Positions 7,322 to 15,459 of a DNA stretch of 28,189 nucleotides are shown in pieces. Positions within the stretch are counted from its first letter, which is position 1, and the number at the start of each line of letters is the position of its first letter. Both the position numbers and the translations under genes were made by a program. The stretch is taken from positions 1 to 28,189 of the IMG/VR virus record IMGVR_UViG_3300028025_005737; one strand, written 5' to 3'. The notes below the pieces were generated by a model. The model was not told where the DNA came from. It worked only from the letters and a program-made list of their open reading frames with translations, and did no database searches. This stretch comes from a virus.

Positions 7322-7783
7322 ATGCAAAACGACGAAATAATTAATTGTCCTAAATCAAAAGGGGACCTTTGCTACAAAACAGAGGTATCTAAAGGTATCT
7401 ATAGTTACCTATCCCTATCCTGTGGTTTCTATTCAAACACACTACTAACCGAAGGCAGTGAATTTTACGAACAAACCGTTGTTGGTTTACCTGAGCTACA
7501 CAAAGAATTAGCGTGGAAAGACCCTGAAACCGGTTTAGTATGGTTCCCAAACCTAATCAAAAATGAACTTGGTATGATTTACGCTGGAGGTACATCAGTA
7601 GACAATTGGGGATGGGCAGTAGTAAAACAAGTAGAAATACCTGAAGCCGAACAAAAGAACCATCCAATCCCAGGTAAACCGGGAAAATACATGACTCACA
7701 AACCAGACATGGCAAACATCAAATATTTCCCAGAGCGCGACTATATTGGTGCACTTGAGGAACTTGGTGTATTACCTAAATAA
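7322..7783 (+). CDS. Unknown phage protein
   Basis: 153 residues. The N-terminus CPKSKGDLCYKTEV and SLSCGF hold three cysteines; the C-terminal half has NWGWAVVKQVEIPEAEQKN, PGKPGKYMTHKPD and a final NIKYFPERDYIGALEELG helix. This layout resembles a protein family I remember from cyanophages and other T4-like phages, without known function. It is the last gene before the terminator at 7788 and so closes the first transcription block. Confidence 0.75.
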   Translation: MQNDEIINCPKSKGDLCYKTEVSKGIYSYLSLSCGFYSNTLLTEGSEFYEQTVVGLPELHKELAWKDPETGLVWFPNLIKNELGMIYAGGTSVDNWGWAVVKQVEIPEAEQKNHPIPGKPGKYMTHKPDMANIKYFPERDYIGALEELGVLPK

Positions 7784-7787
7784 ATAA

Positions 7788-7814
7788 GAAAGCTTGGCTA
7801 AGCCAGGTTTTCTT
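7788..7814 (+). terminator. Rho-independent terminator (GAAAGCTTGGC family)
   Basis: Stem GAAAGCTTGGC / GCCAGGTTTTC with loop TAA; all eleven positions pair, two as G-T wobbles. The short T run leads directly into TTTGTATATTT. Same family as the hairpins at 508 and 13767. Confidence 0.82.
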
Positions 7815-7838
7815 TGTATATTTACTCAAAACAAAAAT
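7812..7838 (+). promoter_or_regulatory. Promoter-like motif TTTGTATATTT fused to terminator
   Basis: Core GTATATTT at 7816-7823, continuous with the terminator, then an A-rich run to the ATG at 7841. It would restart transcription for the glycan cluster. Confidence 0.6.
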
Positions 7839-7840
7839 AT

Positions 7841-8482
7841 ATGAGTCCATCTATCTCTTACTCTTTGACTGTGTGTAATGAATTCCTTGAAGTTCAACGC
7901 TTAGTGCAATTTTTGCTTCGGCACAAGCGACCACAAGACAATATTGTCATTCTATATGACGAAGCAAATGGTGATCCTGAGGTGGAGAATTTTCTCCGTA
8001 CCCATTCTGTTAACAATGAATTTATGTGGAGTAAAGGCCACTTTGACCGCGATTTTGCATCGTGGAAAAATAAACTCATTGACATGTGTAACAAAGACTT
8101 TATCTGCAATTTAGACGCAGATGAAACCCCACACGAGAACTTAATTAAGTCTCTACCAGCTGTCTTGGAATTAAATCCATCCATCGATGCGTACTGGGTG
8201 CCTCGAATCAATACTTTATCCGGTGATGAAAACGAGATAGACACGTATGTGAATCAAATTGGATGGACCATGAACGAACAAAAACACATCAACTTCCCTG
8301 ACCCACAACTGCGTATCTTTAGACGCAACCCAAACATCAGATGGGAAGGTAAAGTACACGAAACAATTAAAGGATATGAAACCATATCCAGACTACCATT
8401 CGAAGAGGAATGGAGCTTGTATCACCCTAAAACATATTTAAAACAGTTAAAGCAAAACAATTTATATGCAGGAATCAATTGA
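7841..8482 (+). CDS. GT2-type glycosyltransferase
   Basis: 213 residues; ATG at 7841 chosen over an in-frame TTG at 7814 inside the promoter motif. GT-A fold features: N-terminal SISYSLTVCNEFLEVQRLVQ, strand VILYDEANGD, and the metal-binding DxD as D92-A-D94 in CNLDADE, then YWVPRIN and PDPQLRIFRRNPNIRWEGKVHE, the C-terminal pattern of the family-2 branch that includes lipopolysaccharide glucosyltransferases. Transfers a sugar from a nucleotide sugar; acceptor unknown. It overlaps the cupin gene by 17 bases, so the two are likely translated together. Confidence 0.87.
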   Translation: MSPSISYSLTVCNEFLEVQRLVQFLLRHKRPQDNIVILYDEANGDPEVENFLRTHSVNNEFMWSKGHFDRDFASWKNKLIDMCNKDFICNLDADETPHENLIKSLPAVLELNPSIDAYWVPRINTLSGDENEIDTYVNQIGWTMNEQKHINFPDPQLRIFRRNPNIRWEGKVHETIKGYETISRLPFEEEWSLYHPKTYLKQLKQNNLYAGIN

Positions 8483-8813
8483 CATCAGACCATGGGGTAA
8501 ATTTGAAATTTTATCCGAAGGTAAAAACTTTAAAGTAAAAAAAATCACTGTATCACCACAACAACGTTTATCGTTACAATCCCACAAAAACAGAACCGAA
8601 ACTTGGGTTGTAGTTGAAGGTAAAGGCAAATTCCAGTTAAACGAATTCAGTACATCAATTTCAAACGGAAACATCGTAGTAATTCAACCAGGTGAAAAAC
8701 ATAGAATCAGTAATACTAGTAAAACTAAAGACTTAGTATTCATCGAAGTTCAGTATGGTAAATGCAATGAAAACGATATAATCCGATACGAAGATGACTA
8801 CAATAGAAAATAA
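8466..8813 (+). CDS. Cupin, mannose-6-phosphate isomerase (type II) domain
   Basis: 115 residues, a single double-stranded beta-helix domain. It matches the isomerase domain of bifunctional ManC/AlgA enzymes: RPWGKFEIL at the start, FKVKKITVSPQQRLSLQSH, RTETWVVVEGKG, then VIQPGEKHRISN and FIEVQYGKCNENDIIRYEDDY. The metal ligands appear as Gln/His in LSLQSH, Glu in RTETW and His in EKHRI. In the family this domain interconverts mannose-6-phosphate and fructose-6-phosphate, feeding GDP-mannose; a free-standing copy may do the same or modify another sugar. It sits within the glycosyltransferase cluster and overlaps both neighbours (17 and 20 bases). Confidence 0.87.
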   Translation: MQESIDIRPWGKFEILSEGKNFKVKKITVSPQQRLSLQSHKNRTETWVVVEGKGKFQLNEFSTSISNGNIVVIQPGEKHRISNTSKTKDLVFIEVQYGKCNENDIIRYEDDYNRK

Positions 8814-9657
8814 ATCACCATTAACATTTTGCATATCAACATACAATAATTTGGATTATCTTAAATTAGCTGTTCATTCCGTTAGGAAGAACAGCTTTTT
8901 TAGCGATGCTCCATTCATTATTCATGCTGAAAACTGTACTGATGGTACAGATGAGTGGTTAGAACAAAATTCGGAGCAATACAATATAACTTATTTCGTT
9001 GATAAAAACGAAGTACCTGTTGGTATAGGCGGTGGAATGAACTTTTGCGCGGACCGCGTTGAAACTGAGTATATCATGTTTTTACACTCAGATTTTTACG
9101 TTGGTAAACATTGGGACAAAGCATTACTAGATGTAATCGAACGTTACCCAAACGAAAAGTTATGGGTGTCATCCCATAGAATGGAACCAAACATGTTCAA
9201 TAATCCATCATCTAGACCAGGAACATACATTATAGACAAAGAAATACTTGGTGCATATCATCACGATTTCAAATCTAATGAATTTGAAGCATTTGCCCTT
9301 GAATTTATGAGCGCCAATGGTTCATATGAAATACCTAAAGGTGAAGGCGTATCCGGTTTAATCCGTAAAAGCGACTGGAATGAAATAGGTGGAAACGACC
9401 CTATATTTGCTCCAGCTAGTTGGGACGACATGGACCTGTTTTTAAGAATGTTAGACAATGGGTTTAGATTCATACTAACTGGATCCTCATTAGTATGGCA
9501 TTTTGGGGCTCGCGGTTCACATAGACTTGAAGAAAATGATGGTAAGTCATCTCAACGTCAAATTGAAGCAGAACAAAAGAATGTTCAAAAATGGTTGTCT
9601 AAGTGGGGAAAGCTTCCTATATTCAACGAAGTAGGAATGATTAACGGATTAAAATAG
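8794..9657 (+). CDS. GT2-type glycosyltransferase
   Basis: 287 residues. GT-A domain: LTFCISTYNNLDYLKLAVHSV, then HAENCTDGTDEW (nucleotide-binding acidic loop), GIGGGMNFCAD, and an HSD (98-100) in place of a classical DxD in FLHSDFYVG. The C-terminal part GVSGLIRKSDWNEIGGNDP, FAPASWDDMDLFLRM and VWHFGARGSH is clearly shared with the glycosyltransferase at 11827, so these two are paralogues. It starts inside the end of the cupin gene. Probably transfers a sugar during assembly of the same glycan. Confidence 0.88.
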   Translation: MTTIENKSPLTFCISTYNNLDYLKLAVHSVRKNSFFSDAPFIIHAENCTDGTDEWLEQNSEQYNITYFVDKNEVPVGIGGGMNFCADRVETEYIMFLHSDFYVGKHWDKALLDVIERYPNEKLWVSSHRMEPNMFNNPSSRPGTYIIDKEILGAYHHDFKSNEFEAFALEFMSANGSYEIPKGEGVSGLIRKSDWNEIGGNDPIFAPASWDDMDLFLRMLDNGFRFILTGSSLVWHFGARGSHRLEENDGKSSQRQIEAEQKNVQKWLSKWGKLPIFNEVGMINGLK

Positions 9658-9661
9658 TAAA

Positions 9662-10444
9662 ATGCATAAAATAGTTTTATATTGCAAGTCATATAGAAAT
9701 GATTTAGACAGAGTGGTAACATTATGTGAGAGTATAACCAAACATAATAAAGACAATATTCCATTCTATATCTCTGTACCTCGCCATGATTTAAATATGT
9801 TTGAAGCTATCCTAAAAGATGGATTTGTAAAAATCATACCAGACGATGAAATTGATCCCAACTGTGATGGATGGATAGGACAACAGATAGTAAAATCTCA
9901 ATTTTGGAAATTAGGATTATGTGAAAATTATGTATGCTTAGATTCAGACAGTGAATTTGTCCGTGATTTCTATATTAGTGATTTTATGTTCGATGAAAAC
10001 ACCCCATACACAATATGCCATGAACATAGAGAATTATTTGAATGGGCTGACAGAAATAATTTAGGTTTTGATCCTTATCAAAGTTATTTAAGAGACAGAC
10101 ATACTATCAAAAATCTATTCCACAACCCAACCCAGGTAACCCACGACTTCGGCCCATCCCCAGTAATATGGTCCAGAAAAGTATGGGAATCATTAGAAGA
10201 AAATTATATTAAATCTAGCGGCCTTACCTTTTCCCAATTAATCCAACACGTTGGTTCTGAATTTACATGGTATGGTGAGTGGTTATTACGTTCTAAAGCT
10301 ATTCCTTTGATACCTCGTGGCCCTTTATTTAAAGTTTACCATTACCGACAACAATGGATAGATGATAGAAAAAATAATATTGATTTAGACCAATTACGAA
10401 AATATTATATTGGAACTATATTCCAATCCAATTGGAAACATTAA
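9662..10444 (+). CDS. DUF6492-like putative glycosyltransferase
   Basis: 260 residues. N-terminal KIVLYCKSYRNDLDRVVTLC resembles the first strand and helix of GT-A proteins; GWIGQQIVKSQFWKL followed by YVCLDSDSEFVRDF gives a DxD-type D94-S95-D96. The C-terminal part has DFGPSPVIWSRKVWE and WYGEWLLR. This combination fits the DUF6492 family of putative glycosyltransferases by memory, without biochemical assignment. Codon use is more AT-rich than in the upstream neighbour. It follows the preceding gene by four bases. Confidence 0.75.
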   Translation: MHKIVLYCKSYRNDLDRVVTLCESITKHNKDNIPFYISVPRHDLNMFEAILKDGFVKIIPDDEIDPNCDGWIGQQIVKSQFWKLGLCENYVCLDSDSEFVRDFYISDFMFDENTPYTICHEHRELFEWADRNNLGFDPYQSYLRDRHTIKNLFHNPTQVTHDFGPSPVIWSRKVWESLEENYIKSSGLTFSQLIQHVGSEFTWYGEWLLRSKAIPLIPRGPLFKVYHYRQQWIDDRKNNIDLDQLRKYYIGTIFQSNWKH

Positions 10445-10466
10445 TTAAAATTTAAAAAATAAATAT

Positions 10467-11108
10467 ATGTTTAAAACAATTTGTGAAAATTATTCACTAG
10501 TACACAATCCTGTAACTATTACTAATGATGATAGTATATCGTTTGATGGTTCTCAAATCCAATCCGAATTTTTTCCTACTTTGGAAGAAATTGTTAATAA
10601 TTTTAAACTTAAAGGACATTACAATGATGAACTTACATTTTTAGAAGTAGGTGCTTGGAAAGGGTTATGGGGAATGGCGTTTGTTGAAATTTGTAAAGAA
10701 TTAGGAGTTAAAGGTAAATACATTACTTTAACCATGATCGATCAAGACCCAAACAACCAACCACTTTATAAAACAATTGATTGGATTAACCAACAACCAA
10801 ACATGACTGCTGAATTAATCGACTCAGATACAATGGCTGAAAACGCTTTAGATTTAGTATTGGAAAAAGGAAAATCGTTTGATGTAGTATTCATTGATGC
10901 TGGTCACAAATACCATGAAGTAATGAATGATATTGAAAAATTTGCTCCATTAGCTGATTCTATGTTATTATTTCATGATATTAAACCAATCAACACAACA
11001 GTAAATTGTGGTGTATATGAAGCCATCTGCAATTCAGATATTAAACTAGACAAAGAAATTTCAGTATTAAACGACCAAATGGGAATTGGTATTAAATTTA
11101 TTAAATAA
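10467..11108 (+). CDS. SAM-dependent methyltransferase, class I (Methyltransf_24-like)
   Basis: 213 residues. Motif I is FLEVGAWKGLWGM (58-70), an acidic end-of-strand-2 residue appears in LTMIDQDP, and FDVVFIDAGHKYHEVMNDI plus LLFHDIKP form the characteristic motif of the family-24 methyltransferases common in sugar and antibiotic clusters. In this setting it probably methylates a sugar or its acceptor; a nucleic acid or protein substrate cannot be excluded. It overlaps the following glycosyltransferase start by one base (TAATG). Confidence 0.87.
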   Translation: MFKTICENYSLVHNPVTITNDDSISFDGSQIQSEFFPTLEEIVNNFKLKGHYNDELTFLEVGAWKGLWGMAFVEICKELGVKGKYITLTMIDQDPNNQPLYKTIDWINQQPNMTAELIDSDTMAENALDLVLEKGKSFDVVFIDAGHKYHEVMNDIEKFAPLADSMLLFHDIKPINTTVNCGVYEAICNSDIKLDKEISVLNDQMGIGIKFIK

Positions 11109-11830
11109 TGTTAATAGCTACACTAAATCATAATCTCCCAGATCTCACGGATAATCTCGTAAACCAATTAAAACGAGATCCATTTTTTAATCAATGTGAA
11201 TTAGTAGTTGTAGATAACGGTTCTAAAGAACAATTAGCAAAATCAACCACCCACCGTTTAGAAAACAATGTTTTCTTTGGTGGGGGGTTTAATGTTGTTT
11301 TAGAATATTTCCTATCTACAGATCACGAATATTTATATTTTTTAAATAATGATCTAATATTTCATGGTCCATCATTCTTAACTACTTCATACAATGAAGC
11401 CAAATACTCAGATGCTACAGTATACTCACCATCGGTAATCAATGCATCTGTAGAACAATGTCATTGGAAACAAATGTGGAATTGGGGTAAAGGATTAAGA
11501 AATGTGGATTGGGTTGATTTTCAATGCCCATTGATCCACCGCAGAGTACTAGAGCAAATCAAACATTACCCCGATGAATTAATTTATGGGTGGGGATTAG
11601 ATTTCTATACAGGATGTATTACAAAACAAAATAATTGGAATACAGTAGTATCTGATAATAACACCATATGTCATTTGAATTCACAAACATTCAAACAAAA
11701 CAAGATTGATATTGGAGTAAGTGAATTTTGTCAACAAGCAGATTTAAGAATGAATAATTTCTTTTTGAATTCTGAGTTTAAAGACGTATATTTCGAATTA
11801 AGAAAACACGGAGAAACCTATAGCATATGA
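11108..11830 (+). CDS. GT2-type glycosyltransferase
   Basis: 240 residues. Short GT-A N-terminus: MLIATLNHNLPDLTDNL, VVVDNGS (nucleotide-binding aspartate), FGGGFN, and LNNDLIF as the metal-site strand with N-N-D rather than DxD. The middle holds CPLIHRRVLEQI and YGWGLDFYTG, where an acidic residue could be the catalytic base. The stop overlaps the next gene as ATGA. Likely part of the same glycan-building operon; acceptor unknown. Confidence 0.84.
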   Translation: MLIATLNHNLPDLTDNLVNQLKRDPFFNQCELVVVDNGSKEQLAKSTTHRLENNVFFGGGFNVVLEYFLSTDHEYLYFLNNDLIFHGPSFLTTSYNEAKYSDATVYSPSVINASVEQCHWKQMWNWGKGLRNVDWVDFQCPLIHRRVLEQIKHYPDELIYGWGLDFYTGCITKQNNWNTVVSDNNTICHLNSQTFKQNKIDIGVSEFCQQADLRMNNFFLNSEFKDVYFELRKHGETYSI

Positions 11831-12981
11831 TCAGTTTAATATTACCATCGTACAACAACTTACAGCACGTGCAAAACGCATATGCTTCAATTAAAAAACA
11901 TGCTCCTAAAGCAGAAGTTATCTTATTAGATGATGGTTCAACTGATGGAACGTGGGAGTGGATGATACAACAAGAAGGATGTATCCTATACAGAAGTGAA
12001 GAACGTGTAGGTCATACTATACTATATGATAAAGGTATTAGTTTAGCTACAAAAGACATTGTAGGAATCATCCACGCAGATATGATTTTAGGACCTAACT
12101 ACATTGAAAATTTAGTTAAACATATCAAACCAGGAACAGTTGTATGTGGTACTAGAATTGAACCACCATTACACCCTGAAGGAAAGGAAAAAATCATTCG
12201 TGATTTTGGTATGGATTTTGATACTTTAAACATAGATGCATTCGAAACGTTTGTTACCGATGCACAGATCGAATTTAAAGACCAAACATCTAAAGGGATG
12301 TTCGCGCCATGGATCATATACAAGAAAGATTTTCAAGCCATAGGAGGACACGATCCATTATTTGCTCCATTCCCATATGAAGACTCAGACATATTCCAAC
12401 GTTGGATATTAGCTGGATATAATTTAATTCAATCTAGAGATGCATTTGTATATCATTTAACGTGCCGCGGACATAGATGGAACGATAAAGTAGGCACAGA
12501 CGACGATTACTTTAAAATAGTATCCAAACGAGCACAACGTAATTATTTACGTAAGTGGAAATCATGGATCAAAAATGATGAATTCCAGTACCCAATCACC
12601 CCACCAGTATACAACATAGCATATATTGTGAAAAACTGCAATTTAGCGTTGCTATCAGCGTTTGAACCATGGTGTGACAGGATTTATATTGAGGACGATA
12701 TGCAGGTGTTATACTCGCATTATCTTGACCAGGAACAACCAAACACCACCTACGACTTATCCAAACGTGTATTTAATTTAAAAAACAATGATCCAATTGG
12801 TGAAAATGACATAGTAATTGAATTCGACGTTCGCTTGCTAACCCAAGAAAACATTCGTGTATTACAACAAATGCCAGAAATCATTAAAAATAGTGGAAGT
12901 GTAGGAACATTTGAACTAGACATATTTAAATTAAATATCCAACACATTGAGGATTTATCTCATGAACTAATTAATATATAA
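11827..12981 (+). CDS. GT2-type glycosyltransferase with C-terminal extension
   Basis: 384 residues. The N-terminal 240 residues are a GT-A domain: MISLILPSYNNLQHVQNAYA, VILLDDGSTDGTWEWM, IIHADMILG (H83-A-D85) and GGHDPLFAPFPYEDSDIFQRW. Residues from about 250 (ITPPVYNIAYIVKNCNLALL) form an additional acidic alpha/beta region that looks like a second, possibly degenerate, domain. It shares the GG(N/H)DP.FAP and RG.H segments with the gene at 8794. Final glycosyltransferase of the cluster, followed at two bases by small unknown genes. Confidence 0.88.
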   Translation: MISLILPSYNNLQHVQNAYASIKKHAPKAEVILLDDGSTDGTWEWMIQQEGCILYRSEERVGHTILYDKGISLATKDIVGIIHADMILGPNYIENLVKHIKPGTVVCGTRIEPPLHPEGKEKIIRDFGMDFDTLNIDAFETFVTDAQIEFKDQTSKGMFAPWIIYKKDFQAIGGHDPLFAPFPYEDSDIFQRWILAGYNLIQSRDAFVYHLTCRGHRWNDKVGTDDDYFKIVSKRAQRNYLRKWKSWIKNDEFQYPITPPVYNIAYIVKNCNLALLSAFEPWCDRIYIEDDMQVLYSHYLDQEQPNTTYDLSKRVFNLKNNDPIGENDIVIEFDVRLLTQENIRVLQQMPEIIKNSGSVGTFELDIFKLNIQHIEDLSHELINI

Positions 12982-12983
12982 AA

Positions 12984-13169
12984 ATGGAAACATATATTTA
13001 CTTTAGCGCTTATGATTCAAACTCAGAGCCTATAAACAAAATCAAAGCAAACAATGCATACGAGGCAACTGAAAAATTCGCTGCAATGAAGCAACTCCCA
13101 CTAGATGAATTCATATCTATATTTAATGTAAAAGCATATGGAGAAGAAACAGACCAAACACCTATCTGA
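12984..13169 (+). CDS. Unknown small protein
   Basis: 61 residues. The sequence TYIYFSAYDSNSEPINKIKANNAYEATEKFAAMKQLPLDE reads as strand, strand, helix, similar to small phage proteins with a substrate-free alpha/beta fold; no motif is recognised. It starts two bases after the glycosyltransferase stop and its end overlaps the next start by 32 bases. Confidence 0.65.
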   Translation: METYIYFSAYDSNSEPINKIKANNAYEATEKFAAMKQLPLDEFISIFNVKAYGEETDQTPI

Positions 13170-13518
13170 TTTAATTGGTAAAGGTGTTGAAATTAAACAA
13201 AAAACGGTATCCCCTAAAAAAGCAGAAGAGCAATTTTTCCTTAGACTAATTGAAACTTTATGTATCATTAGTGAAAGATCTATGATAGCATTGGATTTAG
13301 GTATAAACCTATTTGAATATGATATGGGATATATGGAAGTAATTGAAAATTTACTTGCTAAAACATACGGAGAAATACCATCCTCCGTTATTTTATGGTA
13401 TGTATTCGAAAAGACAACAGAACATGGGGAAGAATGTAACATCATTGACGAAAACGACGTAGAACATACTATTAAAACCCCGAGACAACTATATAAATTT
13501 ATCAAACAATATGAATGA
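13138..13518 (+). CDS. Unknown protein
   Basis: 126 residues. Lysine-rich N-terminus (EKKQTKHLSDLIGKG) followed by a mainly helical acidic body (EEQFFLRLIETLCIISERSM, MEVIENLLAKTYG) and an end TPRQLYKFIKQYE. No recognised family. The start lies inside the preceding gene (32-base overlap) and its stop overlaps the zinc-finger gene by eight bases, so the three are probably one translational unit. A later in-frame ATG near residue 49 is possible but would remove the conserved-looking helix. Confidence 0.68.
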   Translation: MEKKQTKHLSDLIGKGVEIKQKTVSPKKAEEQFFLRLIETLCIISERSMIALDLGINLFEYDMGYMEVIENLLAKTYGEIPSSVILWYVFEKTTEHGEECNIIDENDVEHTIKTPRQLYKFIKQYE

Positions 13519-13768
13519 ACCAACCCCTTGCGTACATTGTAAACAACCAATCAACCCACTACGCATAAAAGCACTTCCTGGGACTAGAACATGTGTTGAA
13601 TGTTCAACTACCGGAGCCAAACGTGGAGTTACTACAATGTTTGGCAGTAAAGATCACACCTGGACCGATGTAGTATTTATGGAGCAATCGCAATATGAAA
13701 AATACGAAACAGTCAGTAAGAAACACTTAGATATTGTAAATCCAAAAATATCAGAAGAAGAAGAATAA
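13511..13768 (+). CDS. DksA/TraR-type C4 zinc-finger protein
   Basis: 85 residues. Cys7-x2-Cys10 and Cys28-x2-Cys31 flank NPLRIKALPGTRT, which is the DksA/TraR zinc-finger signature (CxxC, I.P.R..A.PGT..C..C). The long coiled coil of true DksA is absent; the C-terminal part is short and acidic (EEEE end). Family members bind RNA polymerase near the secondary channel, so a transcription role for a phage-coded version is plausible but unproven. It is the last gene before the terminator; its stop codon forms the first bases of the hairpin stem. Confidence 0.83.
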   Translation: MNEPTPCVHCKQPINPLRIKALPGTRTCVECSTTGAKRGVTTMFGSKDHTWTDVVFMEQSQYEKYETVSKKHLDIVNPKISEEEE

Positions 13769-13792
13769 GCTTGGTTTTACCAAGCTTTTTTT
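13767..13792 (+). terminator. Rho-independent terminator (AAGCTTGG family)
   Basis: Perfect nine-pair stem AAGCTTGGT / ACCAAGCTT with TTT loop and a run of seven T, which leads into GTATATTC. It begins within the stop codon of the zinc-finger gene. Confidence 0.9.
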
Positions 13793-13812
13793 GTATATTC
13801 AATAAAAACAAA
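13786..13812 (+). promoter_or_regulatory. Promoter-like motif TTTGTATATTC fused to terminator
   Basis: Core GTATATTC at 13793-13800 directly after the terminator T run, then an A-rich leader to the ATG at 13817. Confidence 0.65.
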
Positions 13813-13816
13813 AGAT

Positions 13817-14473
13817 ATGCCAAGAGCTTTCCATTTACCAAAAGAAATGATTCTAGCCGCAATGACTCAAACCAAATCAGTCCATTCCGCAGCGAGATAT
13901 TTGAATTGTTCTTATCAACATATTAAAAAATACATGTTAGCGTATACTGATGAATCGACAGGTAAATCATTATTCGAAATACATAAAAACCAAAGCGGTA
14001 AGGGTATACCTAAACACTTAGCTAGCCCTCACCCAAACGCAACAGTGTTACCTCCCATCTTAAAAATAATCAATGGTGAAGTCTCAGCATCACATTTCCA
14101 CCCAGACAAAATCAAGGCGAGTATGATTGAATCTGGGTATATGAAGGAAGAATGTTATGCTTGTGGGTTTGCGCAACGTAGAACAATTGACCATAAACCA
14201 CCATTATTGCTGAATTTTATAGACGGTAATAAAACACATTGGGGTTTAAGTAATGTTCAATTGTTATGTTATAACTGTTACTTCTTGTACGTGGGTAATG
14301 TGTTTACTAAAAGCGACGTACAGTTAATAGAATCAGGCAAGCAAGGTCAATTTCATTCCGACTATGTTCATTTTGAACTAGATGAATATCATTTAGATAA
14401 GTTGGATGAATTAGGTGGGTGGAATGATAGTGTTGATGATGATCCTTATTCTTTGGTTTCGAAGAGAAAGTAA
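13817..14473 (+). CDS. HTH plus HNH endonuclease-like protein
   Basis: 218 residues. Residues 12-40 (LAAMTQTKSVHSAARYLNCS then YQHIKKYML) form a helix-turn-helix. A zinc-bound HNH module follows: Cys113-x2-Cys116, D125-H126 in RTIDHKPP, N146 in LSNVQLLC, and Cys151-x2-Cys154. The final histidine of the classic motif is not obvious (YFLYVGN follows), so cleavage activity is uncertain. It may be a free-standing mobile endonuclease or a resident phage DNA-binding nuclease; the acidic C-terminal tail is not typical of homing enzymes. First gene behind its own promoter-like site. Confidence 0.82.
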   Translation: MPRAFHLPKEMILAAMTQTKSVHSAARYLNCSYQHIKKYMLAYTDESTGKSLFEIHKNQSGKGIPKHLASPHPNATVLPPILKIINGEVSASHFHPDKIKASMIESGYMKEECYACGFAQRRTIDHKPPLLLNFIDGNKTHWGLSNVQLLCYNCYFLYVGNVFTKSDVQLIESGKQGQFHSDYVHFELDEYHLDKLDELGGWNDSVDDDPYSLVSKRK

Positions 14474-14485
14474 ATATTTATAAGC

Positions 14486-14965
14486 ATGGAATTAGAAAAT
14501 ACCTTTTACGACCCTATCAATCATATATATCCAGGGGGAAGAAAAAAATTTAAAGAAGAATATCCTAAATTAGGGTTAATGAACCCTCGTTCTTTGTATC
14601 ATGATGCTGAAATGATGAATGAAATTGAATATGGATCTATCCCCTCTGATTTTTTCCATATTCCAACCCCCTCCAAAGCATATTATGTTATCCTAACAAA
14701 ATTCTTGAAACGAATTGAAAGGTATGGGTTAGCTAATAGATTAACTAATAGAGAAGATTATATTACGTTATTTTTGGAAGGTTTTAAGTTTGATGGAATG
14801 TTAATTGACTGCACAATACTTGAAGTTGATTTGGATAAAGTTAATAATATTAAAGTATACCAGAAAAAAGGAACTACTAACCAAATAATTTCAGTTTTTC
14901 AAAATATTCCACCTATTTATATTAGGGTAGTAGGAGAAGTAGAAGTAAATCCGTATATTAAATGA
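14486..14965 (+). CDS. Unknown protein
   Basis: 159 residues. Features include an aromatic N-terminus (FYDPINHIYPGGRKKFKEEY), MNPRSLYHDAEMMNEIEYG and a beta-rich end (IYIRVVGEVEVNPYIK). No catalytic motif or family is recognised. It lies 12 bases after the HNH gene and overlaps the next small gene as ATGA. Confidence 0.7.
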   Translation: MELENTFYDPINHIYPGGRKKFKEEYPKLGLMNPRSLYHDAEMMNEIEYGSIPSDFFHIPTPSKAYYVILTKFLKRIERYGLANRLTNREDYITLFLEGFKFDGMLIDCTILEVDLDKVNNIKVYQKKGTTNQIISVFQNIPPIYIRVVGEVEVNPYIK

Positions 14966-15120
14966 AGCCATCTAAGAAGCATCAACGTATAGTTAAAGAT
15001 TACGAAAAACAAAAAGAAAAACACTTAGAACGGATTGCAACCAAGTTACTTAAAGATGATGAACGTAACCAAAAACTCAAGAACAAACCAATTGATCCAG
15101 GGTTTTTAAATTTATTTTAA
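14962..15120 (+). CDS. Unknown small lysine-rich protein
   Basis: 52 residues, ATG overlapping the preceding stop (ATGA). The first 40 residues are a highly charged helix (KKHQRIVKDYEKQKEKHLER) rich in Lys and Arg, ending in PIDPGFLNLF. Probably soluble and nucleic acid- or protein-binding by charge, but no family is recognised. The gene ends one base before the next ATG. Confidence 0.65.
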   Translation: MKPSKKHQRIVKDYEKQKEKHLERIATKLLKDDERNQKLKNKPIDPGFLNLF

Positions 15121-15121
15121 T

Positions 15122-15418
15122 ATGGCAAGTGAGATTACAGTATTTAATAGTGATGAATTCGAAGAGTTAATCACTAATCGTGATGTGAGAATTGCTCAAG
15201 CATTGGTAGATACAATTCTATCCAATCTAAAGGGACGTAAACGTCATTTGCATGCTCTATCAGTATTGGTAGAACAGGAACAAACAATATATGATATTAC
15301 AGTGGACAGGAAGGAATTTATTACCACACTAAAGCAAAACCTTCCCATATTTGAGGAAAAGGAACTGTATGAAGTATGTGCTGAAATAAGAGACGCACTC
15401 ATATTACTAGAAAAATAA
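15122..15418 (+). CDS. Unknown protein
   Basis: 98 residues, mostly helical (DEFEELITNRDVRIAQALVD, EEKELYEVCAEIRDALILLEK) with a basic patch KGRKRHLHAL in the middle. No recognised family. It is the last gene of the 13817 unit, immediately before the terminator at 15423. Confidence 0.7.
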   Translation: MASEITVFNSDEFEELITNRDVRIAQALVDTILSNLKGRKRHLHALSVLVEQEQTIYDITVDRKEFITTLKQNLPIFEEKELYEVCAEIRDALILLEK

Positions 15419-15422
15419 ATTT

Positions 15423-15452
15423 AAAGCTCCGTTAAGGAGCTTTTGTTTTTCA
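15423..15452 (+). terminator. Rho-independent terminator
   Basis: Stem AAAGCTCC / GGAGCTTT with loop GTTAA, followed by TTGTTTTT. Unlike the other strong terminators it is separated by about ten bases from the next promoter-like motif. Confidence 0.85.
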
Positions 15453-15459
15453 AAATAGA

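Noticed and set aside
7814-7840. TTG start for the first GT2 gene
   Set aside because: It overlaps the promoter motif; the ATG at 7841 fits the GT-A N-terminus.
13101-13550. 149-codon minus-strand frame opposite 13138-13518
   Set aside because: Overlaps small plus-strand genes that are chained by overlaps and ends in a plus-oriented terminator region; no recognisable features.
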